NCBI GenBank assembly: GCA_904501815.1
Contig: CAJGCN010000006.1
Coordinates: forward strand, 1-23,555
Direction of reading: 5' to 3'
DNA from: an uncultured Clostridia bacterium
GTDB taxonomy: Bacteria; Bacillota; Clostridia; Christensenellales; Borkfalkiaceae
Length of the DNA stretch: 23,555 nt
Below, piece by piece: positions 14,046 to 21,656 of this stretch; the first letter of the stretch is position 1; each line of letters opens with the position of its first letter. The notes beneath the pieces are model-generated. The model ran no database searches. It saw only the letters and a list, made by a program, of their open reading frames with translations, and was not told the origin of the DNA. The position numbers were made by a program, and so were the translations under genes.

Positions 14046-14309
14046 TCATTCCCCCTTTTTGAGCACGGTAATTGCGGTGATTTTTCCGCTAAGCTCTAAA
14101 TCGCCGTCGCAGTATTTTTTCACCGTCAGCCCTTCGCCGTCTACGCGCACCGCTTGGGTTTTGAAATAAAGCTCTACCCGTTCGGGCGCAAAATCGCCCA
14201 TTGCTTTCACGCCTTCGAAATACCCCCCGCCGTTGGGCACGATTAAGCACCGCGCCGTCGGCAACAACTCCCCGTCCGTTCGCTTGAAAATTTCGTCGTA
14301 TAATCTCAC
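14046..14309 (-). CDS. yqfC: Sporulation protein YqfC
   Basis: Small protein of the YqfC family (YabP/YqfC fold), encoded immediately before yqfD in spore-formers. The 87-residue product starts VRLYDEIFKR with GTG read as Met; the strand-rich middle (YFEGVKAMGDFAPERVELYFKT, broken here by repeats of charged residues) and the end LELSGKITAITVLKKGE fit the family, whose Bacillus member has about 93 residues. The frame could be extended to a TTG at 14396 inside the ClC gene end, but the GTG has AAAGGA ten bases upstream and gives the family length. It is the first gene of the long central operon, behind a sigma-E-like promoter. Confidence 0.88.
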   Translation of the reverse strand: MRLYDEIFKRTDGELLPTARCLIVPNGGGYFEGVKAMGDFAPERVELYFKTQAVRVDGEGLTVKKYCDGDLELSGKITAITVLKKGE

Positions 14310-14336
14310 CTTACCACCGTCCTTTCGTCGTTTTTT

Positions 14337-14365
14337 AGTATATGCCGAAAGGCGGTCGGTTATGA
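14337..14365 (-). promoter_or_regulatory. Sigma-E-like sporulation promoter of yqfC-yqfD
   Basis: Minus strand TCATAAC (14359-14365), 14-bp spacer, CATATACT (14337-14344). This resembles the mother-cell sigma-E pattern (KMATATT, N14-15, CATACANT) with mismatches only at the end of the -35. A short GC hairpin (CCGA..TCGG) lies in the spacer. In B. subtilis yqfC and yqfD belong to the sigma-E regulon. The start would lie near 14330, about 20 bases before the GTG. Confidence 0.6.
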
Positions 14366-14385
14366 ATATCAGCGGGTTTACTCGG

Positions 14386-16008
14386 CTATCTCGCAATCTC
14401 CAAAAGCTCGGCTTTCACCTTGTCCGGCTCGTCCGTACGGCAAACGAGCGTAAGAACGTCCCCGCTCAAAAGCACGCTGTCGCCGTCGGGCAAAATCAGC
14501 TCTTCGCCACGACGGATTTCCACGACTCTTACCCCTGCCGGCCACAATACGTCGCGAACTTCCCGTTTTTCTGCAATACAGCCGTCGTGCAAGGAAAGGG
14601 TAAACACTTCTCTTTGCGCCCTTGCGCGAATACCCTGCTCCCGTTCGAACTTTTCCAAAAGTTCTTCGTAGATACTGTCCGTTCTCGAAAGGTCGCCGAT
14701 AAAATATCCGATTGCCACGCCGATTACGACGGGAAGCAACGCCGAAAAGCTCCAAGTAAGCTCGCAAATCATCACGATCCCCGTAATCGGGGCTTTGACG
14801 ATTGCCGTGAAAAAGGTTGCCATGCAGACCATTACTAAAAAGTCGCAATACCCTGCGCTCATGCCTAAGCCCAGCCAAGCCTGATTTAACAGCGAGCCGA
14901 TACACGCGCCCACCGCAAGCATAGGGATAAACGCTCCGCACGGCACGCCCGCCCCCATATTTACGCCCGTAATGATAAATTTCAACACGCCCACGAGCAA
15001 CAGCCCGCCGACGAGCGGAAACGCAAACGCAGACTGAAAAGAAGCGTTTTCCCCGCCGTTCGTTCCCAAGCTTTCAATTAGCCCGTGTCCCCCGCCCATT
15101 AAATACGCGGAAAGAAGTGAAAAGACTCCGCCGAGCAAAACCGCCGTCAGCATACGGAAAAATATTCTTTTAAAAGAAGATTTCCCTTTGATTTTGCTAA
15201 AAAGTCTTGCAAGCAAAAAGGTCCATTTATAAAAAAGTACGCCGAGTGCTCCGCAAATCACCGCCGAAAGGACTAAGAATAAAAAGAATTTTCCGTCCGA
15301 AACCGCGCCTTGCGGAAAGAGATAATTTTCGAAAAAACTACTTGCTTGTAAGCCGAACAAGGCGTATAACCCGTTTCTTACGACGAGCGCAAAGACGACG
15401 GAAGAAAAGGCGCAAATAAAAACTTCGGGGGTAAAGCGTTTGTGCGCTTCTTCAAAGGCAAACGCCATACCCGTCAACGGGGCGTTAAAGGCGACCGCCA
15501 AGCCTGCGCAAGCCCCGCCCGTCACTTGATACCGCCTGATCATTTCGTTGCGTTTTAAAAGGGTAGCAACCCCTTCGCCCGAAGCCGCGCCGATAAACAG
15601 GCTAGGGCCTTCGCTTCCCGCCGAAAGGCCTAAAAAGATACTAAGCAGGCTCGAAGCAAACATAGCAACCGCGTCGCGATACCATTTAAAGCGCAAGCGA
15701 CCGCGCGTTGCTCCTTCCGTTTGGGGAATTCCGCTACCTTTTATCATAGGCACGAGATAAATCGCCACCGAAAGCAAAAACGCACCGAGCGCAAGCACGG
15801 CAAATAACAAAGGCAAAAAGACGGGATTTTCCCGCACGAACGCATAGGCGTTTTGGGAAAACTTTTCCCCCCGTTGCGCCAAAAGGGTATATAAGCAAAC
15901 GACCGCGCCCGCAAACCCGCCCGTGATCGAACCGACGAGCAATAACTGTCCTGCGTTTTTATAAACGTTTGCTTTTCGTTTGTTAATTTTTCTTTCTTTA
16001 GCTGTCAT
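14386..16008 (-). CDS. ClC-family chloride/proton antiporter with C-terminal RCK-like domain
   Basis: Polytopic membrane protein of the ClC family. The anion-selectivity motifs are present: GSGIP (91-95, Ser92), GSEGP (131-135, gating Glu133) and GAFIP in the stretch VPCGAFIPML. A second pair EE at 186-187 matches the internal proton glutamate position of the E. coli exchanger, which favours H+/Cl- antiport over a channel. Residues about 468-540 form a soluble TrkA-C/RCK-like domain (VVEIRRGEELILPDGDSVLL, then SGDVLTLVCR), a ligand-sensing fold common in potassium transporters. 540 residues. The ATG follows AAAGGA and lies 15 bases after the ABC exporter gene; the three form one operon. Its substrate could be another halide such as fluoride, but the fluoride subgroup has different selectivity motifs. 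Confidence 0.92.
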   Translation of the reverse strand: MTAKERKINKRKANVYKNAGQLLLVGSITGGFAGAVVCLYTLLAQRGEKFSQNAYAFVRENPVFLPLLFAVLALGAFLLSVAIYLVPMIKGSGIPQTEGATRGRLRFKWYRDAVAMFASSLLSIFLGLSAGSEGPSLFIGAASGEGVATLLKRNEMIRRYQVTGGACAGLAVAFNAPLTGMAFAFEEAHKRFTPEVFICAFSSVVFALVVRNGLYALFGLQASSFFENYLFPQGAVSDGKFFLFLVLSAVICGALGVLFYKWTFLLARLFSKIKGKSSFKRIFFRMLTAVLLGGVFSLLSAYLMGGGHGLIESLGTNGGENASFQSAFAFPLVGGLLLVGVLKFIITGVNMGAGVPCGAFIPMLAVGACIGSLLNQAWLGLGMSAGYCDFLVMVCMATFFTAIVKAPITGIVMICELTWSFSALLPVVIGVAIGYFIGDLSRTDSIYEELLEKFEREQGIRARAQREVFTLSLHDGCIAEKREVRDVLWPAGVRVVEIRRGEELILPDGDSVLLSGDVLTLVCRTDEPDKVKAELLEIAR

Positions 16009-16023
16009 AAAAATCCTTTTTCT

Positions 16024-17757
16024 TTAGGCAAATTGCCCGTTGTATAACTCGTAATACGCACCTTTTTTCTCTAAGAGCTCGGCGTGCGTGCCCTGCTCGA
16101 CCACTTGCCCCTTTTCCATGACCAAAATACGGTCGGCGCTCACGATCGTAGAAAGTCGGTGCGCCACCACGAAAGAAGTTCTGCCTTGCATCAACGAATG
16201 GAACGCGTCGGAAATTTTTTCTTCCGTGCGGGTGTCGATAGACGAGGTAGCTTCGTCTAAAATCAGCATAGGGGGAACGGCAAGCATTATGCGCGCAATA
16301 CAAAGAAGTTGCTTTTGACCTTCCGAAAGCCCGCCCCCGTCTTCCCCGATAACGGTATTATAGCCCTTTTCCATGCGTTTTATAAACCCGTGCGCGTGCG
16401 CCGCTTTCGCCGCCGAAATAATTTCTTCTTCCGTCGCGTCCGCTTTGCCCATTCGAATATTGTCTTTCACCGTGCCCGTTTTCAGCCACGTTTCCTGCAA
16501 GACCATACCGTAATTTTTTCGCAAAGATTTGCGGGTAATCTTTCGAATATCCAGCCCTTCGACCTTTACCGCGCCGTCGTTTACGTCGTAAAATCTCATT
16601 AACAGATTGATAAGCGTGGTTTTCCCCGACCCCGTTCTGCCGACGATTGCCACCCGTTGCCCTTTCTTCACGTCGAGCGAAAGCCCTTCGATTAGCTTTT
16701 TCTCAGGCGTATACGAAAACGCCACGTCTTGCAAGCAAACGTTCCCTTCCGCCACCCCTATCTCGGCGTTTTGCCCGTCGGGGAGTTCTTCCGCTTCGTC
16801 CAAAAGCTCGAAGATACGCCCTGCGCATACGAACGCGCCTTTCAGCTCGGTAATCACGCCCGAAATTTCGTTGAAAGGTTTGGTATACTGATTCGCGTAA
16901 GATAAAAATTTACTTAATCCACCGACGGTAAATCCGCCCGACGCCACGTCGAACGCCCCCACGAGCGCAACGAGCGCGTAGACTAAATTGTTAAGAAAAC
17001 GCGTACAGGGGTTGGTCAGCGAAGAATAGAAAGTGGCGTTCATGGAAGCTTTTTCTAATCTTGCGTTAATTTCTTCAAAGGTTTTGAGCTGGTCGTCTTC
17101 TTGGGAAAACGCTTGCACCGTCTTCAAGCCCGCAATCCGTTCGTCTACGAACGCCGTTTGCTCACCGCGCGTAGCCGTTTGTTCTTTGAAAAACTTCGAA
17201 GTATGCGTCGCTATAAATTTCGCCACGAACAACGAAGCGGGGGTGATTACTATCACGATTACCCCTATCGTAAAGTTCGTCAACAGCATAAAAGCAATCG
17301 TTCCGACGATTGTCAAAACCCCTGTAATCAGTTGCGTAAAACCGATTAACAACCCTTCCGCGAACTGGTCGGCATCCGCAATCACACGGCTGACCGTATC
17401 CCCCCGCGAATGGGTATCGATATACTTTAAGGGGAGTTTGCCGATTTTTCGAAAAGCTTGTTCTCGCAAATCGCGAACGACGTTGCAAGAAATTCTCGTG
17501 TTGCAAAGGCTTGCAAGCCAGCCCGATACCGCCGAAACCCCCACCGCGCCTAAGAATTGCCAAACGATCCCCTTAAACTCTTTCCATAACACCGCTTTTT
17601 CTATCAAGCAATCGACGGCTTCCCCGATTAACACGGGCAACAACAGCGTGGAAGCTACCGTCAACACGGAAAACAACAGCGTTCCGATTAAATAGGCGGG
17701 GTATTTGCCTACGTAGCGCAATACGCGTTTTAAAGTGCTCGGTTTGTTTCCGCTCAT
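16024..17757 (-). CDS. ABC transporter, fused membrane-ATPase half (catalytic-site subunit)
   Basis: Type IV (B-family) exporter half-transporter: six membrane helices in residues about 15-305, then an ATPase domain. Walker A is GRTGSGKTT (373-381), the signature is LSEGQ (477-481) instead of LSGGQ, Walker B is MLILDE (497-502) with catalytic Glu502, and the switch histidine is His533 in VAHRLS. The altered signature and intact Glu are what is seen in the canonical partner of heterodimeric exporters such as TM287/288 and BmrCD. The ATG overlaps the preceding exporter gene by four bases, consistent with a heterodimer. Substrate unknown: drugs, lipids or peptides are possible. Confidence 0.93.
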   Translation of the reverse strand: MSGNKPSTLKRVLRYVGKYPAYLIGTLLFSVLTVASTLLLPVLIGEAVDCLIEKAVLWKEFKGIVWQFLGAVGVSAVSGWLASLCNTRISCNVVRDLREQAFRKIGKLPLKYIDTHSRGDTVSRVIADADQFAEGLLIGFTQLITGVLTIVGTIAFMLLTNFTIGVIVIVITPASLFVAKFIATHTSKFFKEQTATRGEQTAFVDERIAGLKTVQAFSQEDDQLKTFEEINARLEKASMNATFYSSLTNPCTRFLNNLVYALVALVGAFDVASGGFTVGGLSKFLSYANQYTKPFNEISGVITELKGAFVCAGRIFELLDEAEELPDGQNAEIGVAEGNVCLQDVAFSYTPEKKLIEGLSLDVKKGQRVAIVGRTGSGKTTLINLLMRFYDVNDGAVKVEGLDIRKITRKSLRKNYGMVLQETWLKTGTVKDNIRMGKADATEEEIISAAKAAHAHGFIKRMEKGYNTVIGEDGGGLSEGQKQLLCIARIMLAVPPMLILDEATSSIDTRTEEKISDAFHSLMQGRTSFVVAHRLSTIVSADRILVMEKGQVVEQGTHAELLEKKGAYYELYNGQFA

Positions 17758-19496
17758 ATCGCACCCCCCTCTTTGCTTTGAGAAAGGTAAATTTCCCTAT
17801 ATACGCTTGATGTTTCTAAAAGCTCGTCGTGCGTGCCTACGCCCGCCGTTTTTCCGTCGTCAAGCACGATAATCTTATCTGCGTGGCGCACCGAAGAAAC
17901 CCGTTGCGAAACGATAAACGTCGTCGTTTTTAAATTTTTAATTTCTCGACGCAAACAAGCGTCGGTTGCGTAGTCAAGCGCAGACGAAGAGTCGTCTAAA
18001 ATTAAAATTTCAGGCTTTCGAACGAGCGCGCGAGCAATCGTAAGGCGTTGTTTTTGTCCGCCGGAAAAGTTCTTTCCGCCCTGCTCTACGGGCGCGTCAA
18101 GCCCCCCCTTTTCCTTCACAAATTCTTCCGCTTGCGCAATTTTTAACGCCTGCCAAAGTTCTTCGTCCGTCGCGGTCGTTTTACCCCAAAGTAAGTTCTC
18201 GCGTATGCTCCCTTTAAACAGTTGCGCCTTTTGCGGTACGACCCCGATACGCTCGCGCAAATCTTTTATCACCGCACTTTTCACGTTTTGCCCGTCCACG
18301 AACACGCCCCCGTCGTTTACGTCGTAAAAACGGGGCAATAAATTCACGAGCGTGGTTTTGCCTGAACCTGTCCCCCCGATTACGCCCACCGTTTCTCCGC
18401 GCTCCGCGAAAAAGTCTACCCCTTCCAAAGCAGGGTCGGCTTCGTCGTTGTATTTCACGCTTACGTGCTCAAAACGGATAAAAGGTTTTTCAGAAGTTTC
18501 TTGCCTTTCGCCCCCGCCGTCTTTTAGCGACGGTTCTAAATCGAGCACGGCTTGAATACGCTTTCCGCACGCCGCCGCTTTCGTCACCGTCACGATTAAA
18601 TTCGCAAGCTTAATCAGCTCGATTAAAATTTGCGACATTAAGTTATAAAGCGCGAGTACTTGTCCTTGCGTAAGCGTGCCCGCGTTCACTTTGATTGCGC
18701 CCGTCCAAAGCAACGCAATCACGCCGAGATTGACGATTACGCAGGTAAGCGGGTTGGTAATCGCGGCGATAGCGTCGACGAATTTACGACTTTTATTTAG
18801 CCTTTCGTTGCGCTGTGAAAACAGTTTTTCTTCTTCGCCTTCCTTACAAAACGCCCTTATCACCCGTGCCCCCGCAAGGTTTTCACGAGTGGACAACAAC
18901 GCTTCGTCCAACCGTTCTTGCGATTTTTTATAAAGGGGCATACACGCGAACATCACGGCGTAGACGACGATTGCCAACGCCACGACGGTCAGCGCGAATA
19001 CGCCGAAAAAGGACGGGTCGATAAAGCACGCCGTAAGCACCGCGCCGAACACGATAAACGGCGAACGCAAGAACAGGCGTAAGCCGAGATTAACCCCCGT
19101 TTGCAAACGGTCGACGTCGCTCGTCATACGAGTAAGTAAAGTGGCTGAGCCTAAGCGATCGAGATCTTTATAAGAAAGAGATTGTATTTTTTTGAACAAA
19201 TCCCGACGAAGTCCTGCGGAAACGCCCGTCGCCGTCCGCGCGGCAAAATACTGCGCCACGACGGAAAACAACAGCCCTAATAACCCGAACGCAGCCAACA
19301 CCCCGCACATTCCCGCGATATACCCTTTATTCGCGTTGGGATAACCGCCTAAAACGCGCGCGCCTAACCCTTTATCGACGATTAAGCCGACGACGATCGG
19401 CACGAGCAATTCAAAGGTCGCTTCGAACAGCTTAAACAGCGGACCGAGCAAGCTTTGCCATTTATACGGTTTAAAATAAGTAAAAATTTTTTTCAT
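17754..19496 (-). CDS. ABC transporter, fused membrane-ATPase half (degenerate-site subunit)
   Basis: Second half of the heterodimeric exporter, encoded first. Membrane helices fall in residues about 15-310 and the ATPase domain starts near 340. Walker A GGTGSGKTT (374-382) and signature FSGGQ (477-481) are good, but the catalytic glutamate after Walker B is Asp502 (ILILDD) and the switch histidine is Gln531 (VSQRVS). These changes are the known marks of the degenerate ATP site in heterodimeric exporters. 580 residues. The start Met opens a typical sequence (MKKIFTYFKPYKWQSLLGPL), but no ribosome binding site precedes it and the -10 box is only eight bases upstream, so the mRNA may be leaderless. 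The gene heads the ABC-ABC-ClC operon. Confidence 0.93.
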   Translation of the reverse strand: MKKIFTYFKPYKWQSLLGPLFKLFEATFELLVPIVVGLIVDKGLGARVLGGYPNANKGYIAGMCGVLAAFGLLGLLFSVVAQYFAARTATGVSAGLRRDLFKKIQSLSYKDLDRLGSATLLTRMTSDVDRLQTGVNLGLRLFLRSPFIVFGAVLTACFIDPSFFGVFALTVVALAIVVYAVMFACMPLYKKSQERLDEALLSTRENLAGARVIRAFCKEGEEEKLFSQRNERLNKSRKFVDAIAAITNPLTCVIVNLGVIALLWTGAIKVNAGTLTQGQVLALYNLMSQILIELIKLANLIVTVTKAAACGKRIQAVLDLEPSLKDGGGERQETSEKPFIRFEHVSVKYNDEADPALEGVDFFAERGETVGVIGGTGSGKTTLVNLLPRFYDVNDGGVFVDGQNVKSAVIKDLRERIGVVPQKAQLFKGSIRENLLWGKTTATDEELWQALKIAQAEEFVKEKGGLDAPVEQGGKNFSGGQKQRLTIARALVRKPEILILDDSSSALDYATDACLRREIKNLKTTTFIVSQRVSSVRHADKIIVLDDGKTAGVGTHDELLETSSVYREIYLSQSKEGGAI

Positions 19497-19504
19497 ACGC
19501 CCAC

Positions 19505-19534
19505 ATTATACCACGATTTAAAGAAAAAAAGCAA
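19505..19534 (-). promoter_or_regulatory. Promoter of the ABC exporter-ClC operon
   Basis: Minus strand -35 TTGCTT (19529-19534), 18-bp spacer, extended -10 TGGTATAAT with TATAAT at 19505-19510. The -10 ends 8 bases before the ATG at 19496, so transcription would start at or within one or two bases of the start codon. Confidence 0.75.
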
Positions 19535-19587
19535 GCGTACGCCCACGCGCGCGCGAAAATTTTCCGCAATTTTGCCTGATTTCCACG

Positions 19588-19612
19588 AAAAAACGGGGAT
19601 TTATAATCCCCG
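19588..19612 (-). terminator. Second of two tandem terminators
   Basis: Minus strand CGGGGAT-TATAA-ATCCCCG (19594-19612) followed by six T (19588-19593). It lies right after another terminator and together they isolate the ispE operon from the exporter promoter. Confidence 0.85.
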
Positions 19613-19616
19613 CGCG

Positions 19617-19654
19617 AAAAAAAGCCCCGCCCGACGAACGCGCCGCCGAGCGGG
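19617..19654 (-). terminator. First of two tandem terminators after ispE operon
   Basis: Minus strand stem CCCGC-U-CGGCG / CGUCG-G-GCGGG (19644-19654 with 19626-19636, with G-U pairs), seven-base loop, followed by GC and seven T (19617-19623). A very stable hairpin about 25 bases after the membrane protein stop. Confidence 0.85.
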
Positions 19655-19678
19655 AAAAACTTAAAAATATTTTAAAAA

Positions 19679-20590
19679 TCAGTCGAGTAAACGCTCGTAA
19701 ATTTCCTTGCAATCACGAAGGTGCAACAGCCGTTTGCCTTCGTCCGTAGAACCCAGCCGTTCGTTCGCGCGGGAGATACGGAACGCGTTCAAAAGCTTAT
19801 TCGTCGTTAATCCAAACAGGATAAAGAAAACTAAAAACAGCCCTGCAAACACGATCGTCGGCGCGACGTACCGCCCGTCCGGCGTGCTTAAAATTTTCGC
19901 GCCGAACACGATAGCCAAAATCAAGGTGATGAGCGTGGGAAGAAGCGCAACGCCAAACCAAAGAAAGGATTTTTTTCTCCGCTCTTTTAAAATCACCCGA
20001 CGGGAACTTTGCTTACTTTCGATTTCTTCGGAAAGCTTTTTTTCTTCTTCCGTCACTTCTTCGAGCCGACGGGCGAACACTTCTTTATACGCCCCTTTCA
20101 GCTCGTCTACCGCGCGATAGCCTAAATCAAATTCAAGGTTTTCAAAGCCTGCGTCCGCGTATTCTTCCGCGAGAATATCCGGCTCGGTGAAGTTTGCCGT
20201 CTTTGCCCGCCAGTAGCCTACGGAAGCTTCTTTGGCTTCTTCGTCAAGCCCCAACGCCTTTTCAAATTCAAGCTCAGCGGCTTTAAAACTCCCCGTTTCC
20301 AACAACGCTTCCCCTTGCTTACAGGTGCGCTCGTAGTCCGCTTTACGCCGCATAGCGTCTTCTTCCTTTTTCTTACGAAGGGCTAACGCTTCTTCGGGGG
20401 AAAGCCCCACCAAATCTTCGTCGTCTTCTTCTAAATCGGGAAATTCAAACATCAATTCTTCTTCGGCAGACCCGTCTTCTTCGCCCCGTTCGGGGTCGGA
20501 AAGCTCGTCCGTTGCATCAATATATCCGTCGGACGTCTTTTTGAGTTTAATTCCCCTTGCGTATTCGTCGTCGATAATTCTTTCTTCCAT
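19679..20590 (-). CDS. Unrecognised acidic membrane protein with TPR-like segment
   Basis: I do not recognise a named family. The 303-residue protein has an acidic, probably disordered N-terminus (residues 1-65, with EEEL and DLEEDDEDL), a TPR-like helical pair at about 85-130 (YERTCKQGEALLETGSFKAA, then ELEFEKALGLDEEAKEA), a charged coiled-coil-like stretch at 170-205 (RRLEEVTEEEKKLSEEIESK), and two membrane helices at about 209-230 and 242-262 with a short loop between. The C-terminal 40 residues are charged and cytosolic if both ends face inward. The ATG follows GGGAGA. It starts 16 bases after ispE and is closed by tandem terminators, so it is the second gene of that operon. A scaffold or assembly role is a guess from the TPR only. 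Confidence 0.8.
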   Translation of the reverse strand: MEERIIDDEYARGIKLKKTSDGYIDATDELSDPERGEEDGSAEEELMFEFPDLEEDDEDLVGLSPEEALALRKKKEEDAMRRKADYERTCKQGEALLETGSFKAAELEFEKALGLDEEAKEASVGYWRAKTANFTEPDILAEEYADAGFENLEFDLGYRAVDELKGAYKEVFARRLEEVTEEEKKLSEEIESKQSSRRVILKERRKKSFLWFGVALLPTLITLILAIVFGAKILSTPDGRYVAPTIVFAGLFLVFFILFGLTTNKLLNAFRISRANERLGSTDEGKRLLHLRDCKEIYERLLD

Positions 20591-20606
20591 TTGATTTCTC
20601 CCTTTT

Positions 20607-21548
20607 TTATTCTTTACTTAAAAGCGCGAGCTCTTCTTCGCTGAGCGAATAAGGATTTCGCAACCCTTTTCCTTTTTTATTCGGCAAGACGGTTTCCGCA
20701 ACGATTGCGCGCGCCTTACCCTTATACCGACTTTTTGCCCACTCGCAAAACTCTCGGTTTTCAAACATTGCCAAAACGCAACTCCCCGACCCCGTCATCA
20801 CCGCGCCGAGCGGAGAAAAGGAATTTGCTTCTTCCCAAGCCTTTTTCACGCTCTCGCAAAGCTTAGAGGCAGGCGCAAAAAGGTCGTTCGTCAAATACCT
20901 GCCTACCGCTTGCATATCTTTTTTTATGAGCGCTTGCACGCAGTTTTGCGTAGCGTTTTCCGCATTTTTCAAACCGCTTTCTTCAACAAGCTCGTCGAAA
21001 GTCTGATAACATTCTTTGGTGGACACCCCGTCGGACGGGCAAAGCAATAAAAAGTGCAGTTTTTCGTCCACCGCAAGGCGTTCTACCCGTTCGCCCCGCC
21101 CCTGCATACGGGCAAAGCCCCCAAAGAGCATATAGCGAATATCGCTCCCCAGCGAATCGGCAAGCTCGCAAAGCTTTTCAGGCTCGTCCACGCCGTATAG
21201 TTTCGCCATACCGTTTAACACGCCCGCCGCGTCGGCAGACGACCCGCCCAAGCCTGCTCCCAGCGGGATATTTTTATATACGGTAATATCTGCGCCCGTC
21301 GTGTGAAAAGCTTTCGCAAACGCTTCTCCTGCTTTGAGCGCATTGTTTTGTTCGGGGGGAATACTTTCGCTCCCCAGCCCTTTCATCACAATAGAACAAA
21401 GAGCGTCCCTGCGTTTTTTTAAAACGATTTTATCGAAAATATTCACGCTCGCCACGAGAGAATCCAGCTGGTGGTATCCCCCTGCTTGTCCCACGATTTC
21501 CAGCGTGAGATTAACTTTTGCGTAAGCTTTGATTGCGACCGTTTTCAT
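20607..21548 (-). CDS. ispE: 4-diphosphocytidyl-2-C-methyl-D-erythritol kinase
   Basis: GHMP-family kinase that phosphorylates the 2-hydroxyl of CDP-methylerythritol in the MEP route to isoprenoid precursors. Landmarks: KAYAKVNLTL with Lys11, the ATP-binding glycine-rich loop PLGAGLGGSSADAAG (95-109), GSDIRYMLFGG with Asp136 as the likely catalytic base, and a C-terminal GSGSCVLA motif. The segment after GSD is usually VPFFL; IRYML is a variant but leaves Asp in place. 313 residues, slightly longer than usual because of a C-terminal extension (GLRNPYSLSEEELALL). The ATG is preceded by GGAG at nine bases. It is the first gene of a two-gene operon. Confidence 0.95.
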   Translation of the reverse strand: MKTVAIKAYAKVNLTLEIVGQAGGYHQLDSLVASVNIFDKIVLKKRRDALCSIVMKGLGSESIPPEQNNALKAGEAFAKAFHTTGADITVYKNIPLGAGLGGSSADAAGVLNGMAKLYGVDEPEKLCELADSLGSDIRYMLFGGFARMQGRGERVERLAVDEKLHFLLLCPSDGVSTKECYQTFDELVEESGLKNAENATQNCVQALIKKDMQAVGRYLTNDLFAPASKLCESVKKAWEEANSFSPLGAVMTGSGSCVLAMFENREFCEWAKSRYKGKARAIVAETVLPNKKGKGLRNPYSLSEEELALLSKE

Positions 21549-21567
21549 ACTTTTTCACTCCGAAAGG

Positions 21568-21589
21568 GCGGCGAGAAAACTCTCGCCGC
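21568..21589 (-). promoter_or_regulatory. GC-rich hairpin in the ispE leader
   Basis: In the short leader between the predicted start (about 21599) and the ispE ATG, GCGGCGAGA (21581-21589) pairs with TCTCGCCGC (21568-21576) around a 4-base loop, and CCGA/TCGG can extend it past a bulge to touch the ribosome binding site GGAG. No T-run follows, so it is not a terminator. It could modulate ribosome access or stabilise the mRNA. Confidence 0.55.
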
Positions 21590-21605
21590 TCGGTTTCCGT
21601 CTTTT

Positions 21606-21634
21606 ATTGTAGCATATTTTTCAAAAAATTACAA
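21606..21634 (-). promoter_or_regulatory. Promoter of ispE operon
   Basis: Minus strand -35 TTGTAA (21629-21634), 17-bp spacer, extended -10 TGCTACAAT with TACAAT at 21606-21611. It lies 23 bases after the stop of the SPOCS-LysM gene. Confidence 0.75.
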
Positions 21635-21656
21635 TACCTTAAAGGGGATTTGTTTA

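Noticed and set aside
14310..14396. N-terminal extension of YqfC to a TTG in the ClC gene
   Set aside because: It would overlap the ClC coding end, lie across the likely promoter and exceed the family length; the GTG at 14309 has a ribosome binding site.
14233..14838. Plus-strand reading frame across yqfC and the ClC gene end
   Set aside because: Antisense to two recognised genes, with no initiation signal and no family resemblance.
17033..17695. Plus-strand reading frame of 220 codons
   Set aside because: Entirely antisense to the membrane domain of the ABC exporter gene, whose motifs are unambiguous.
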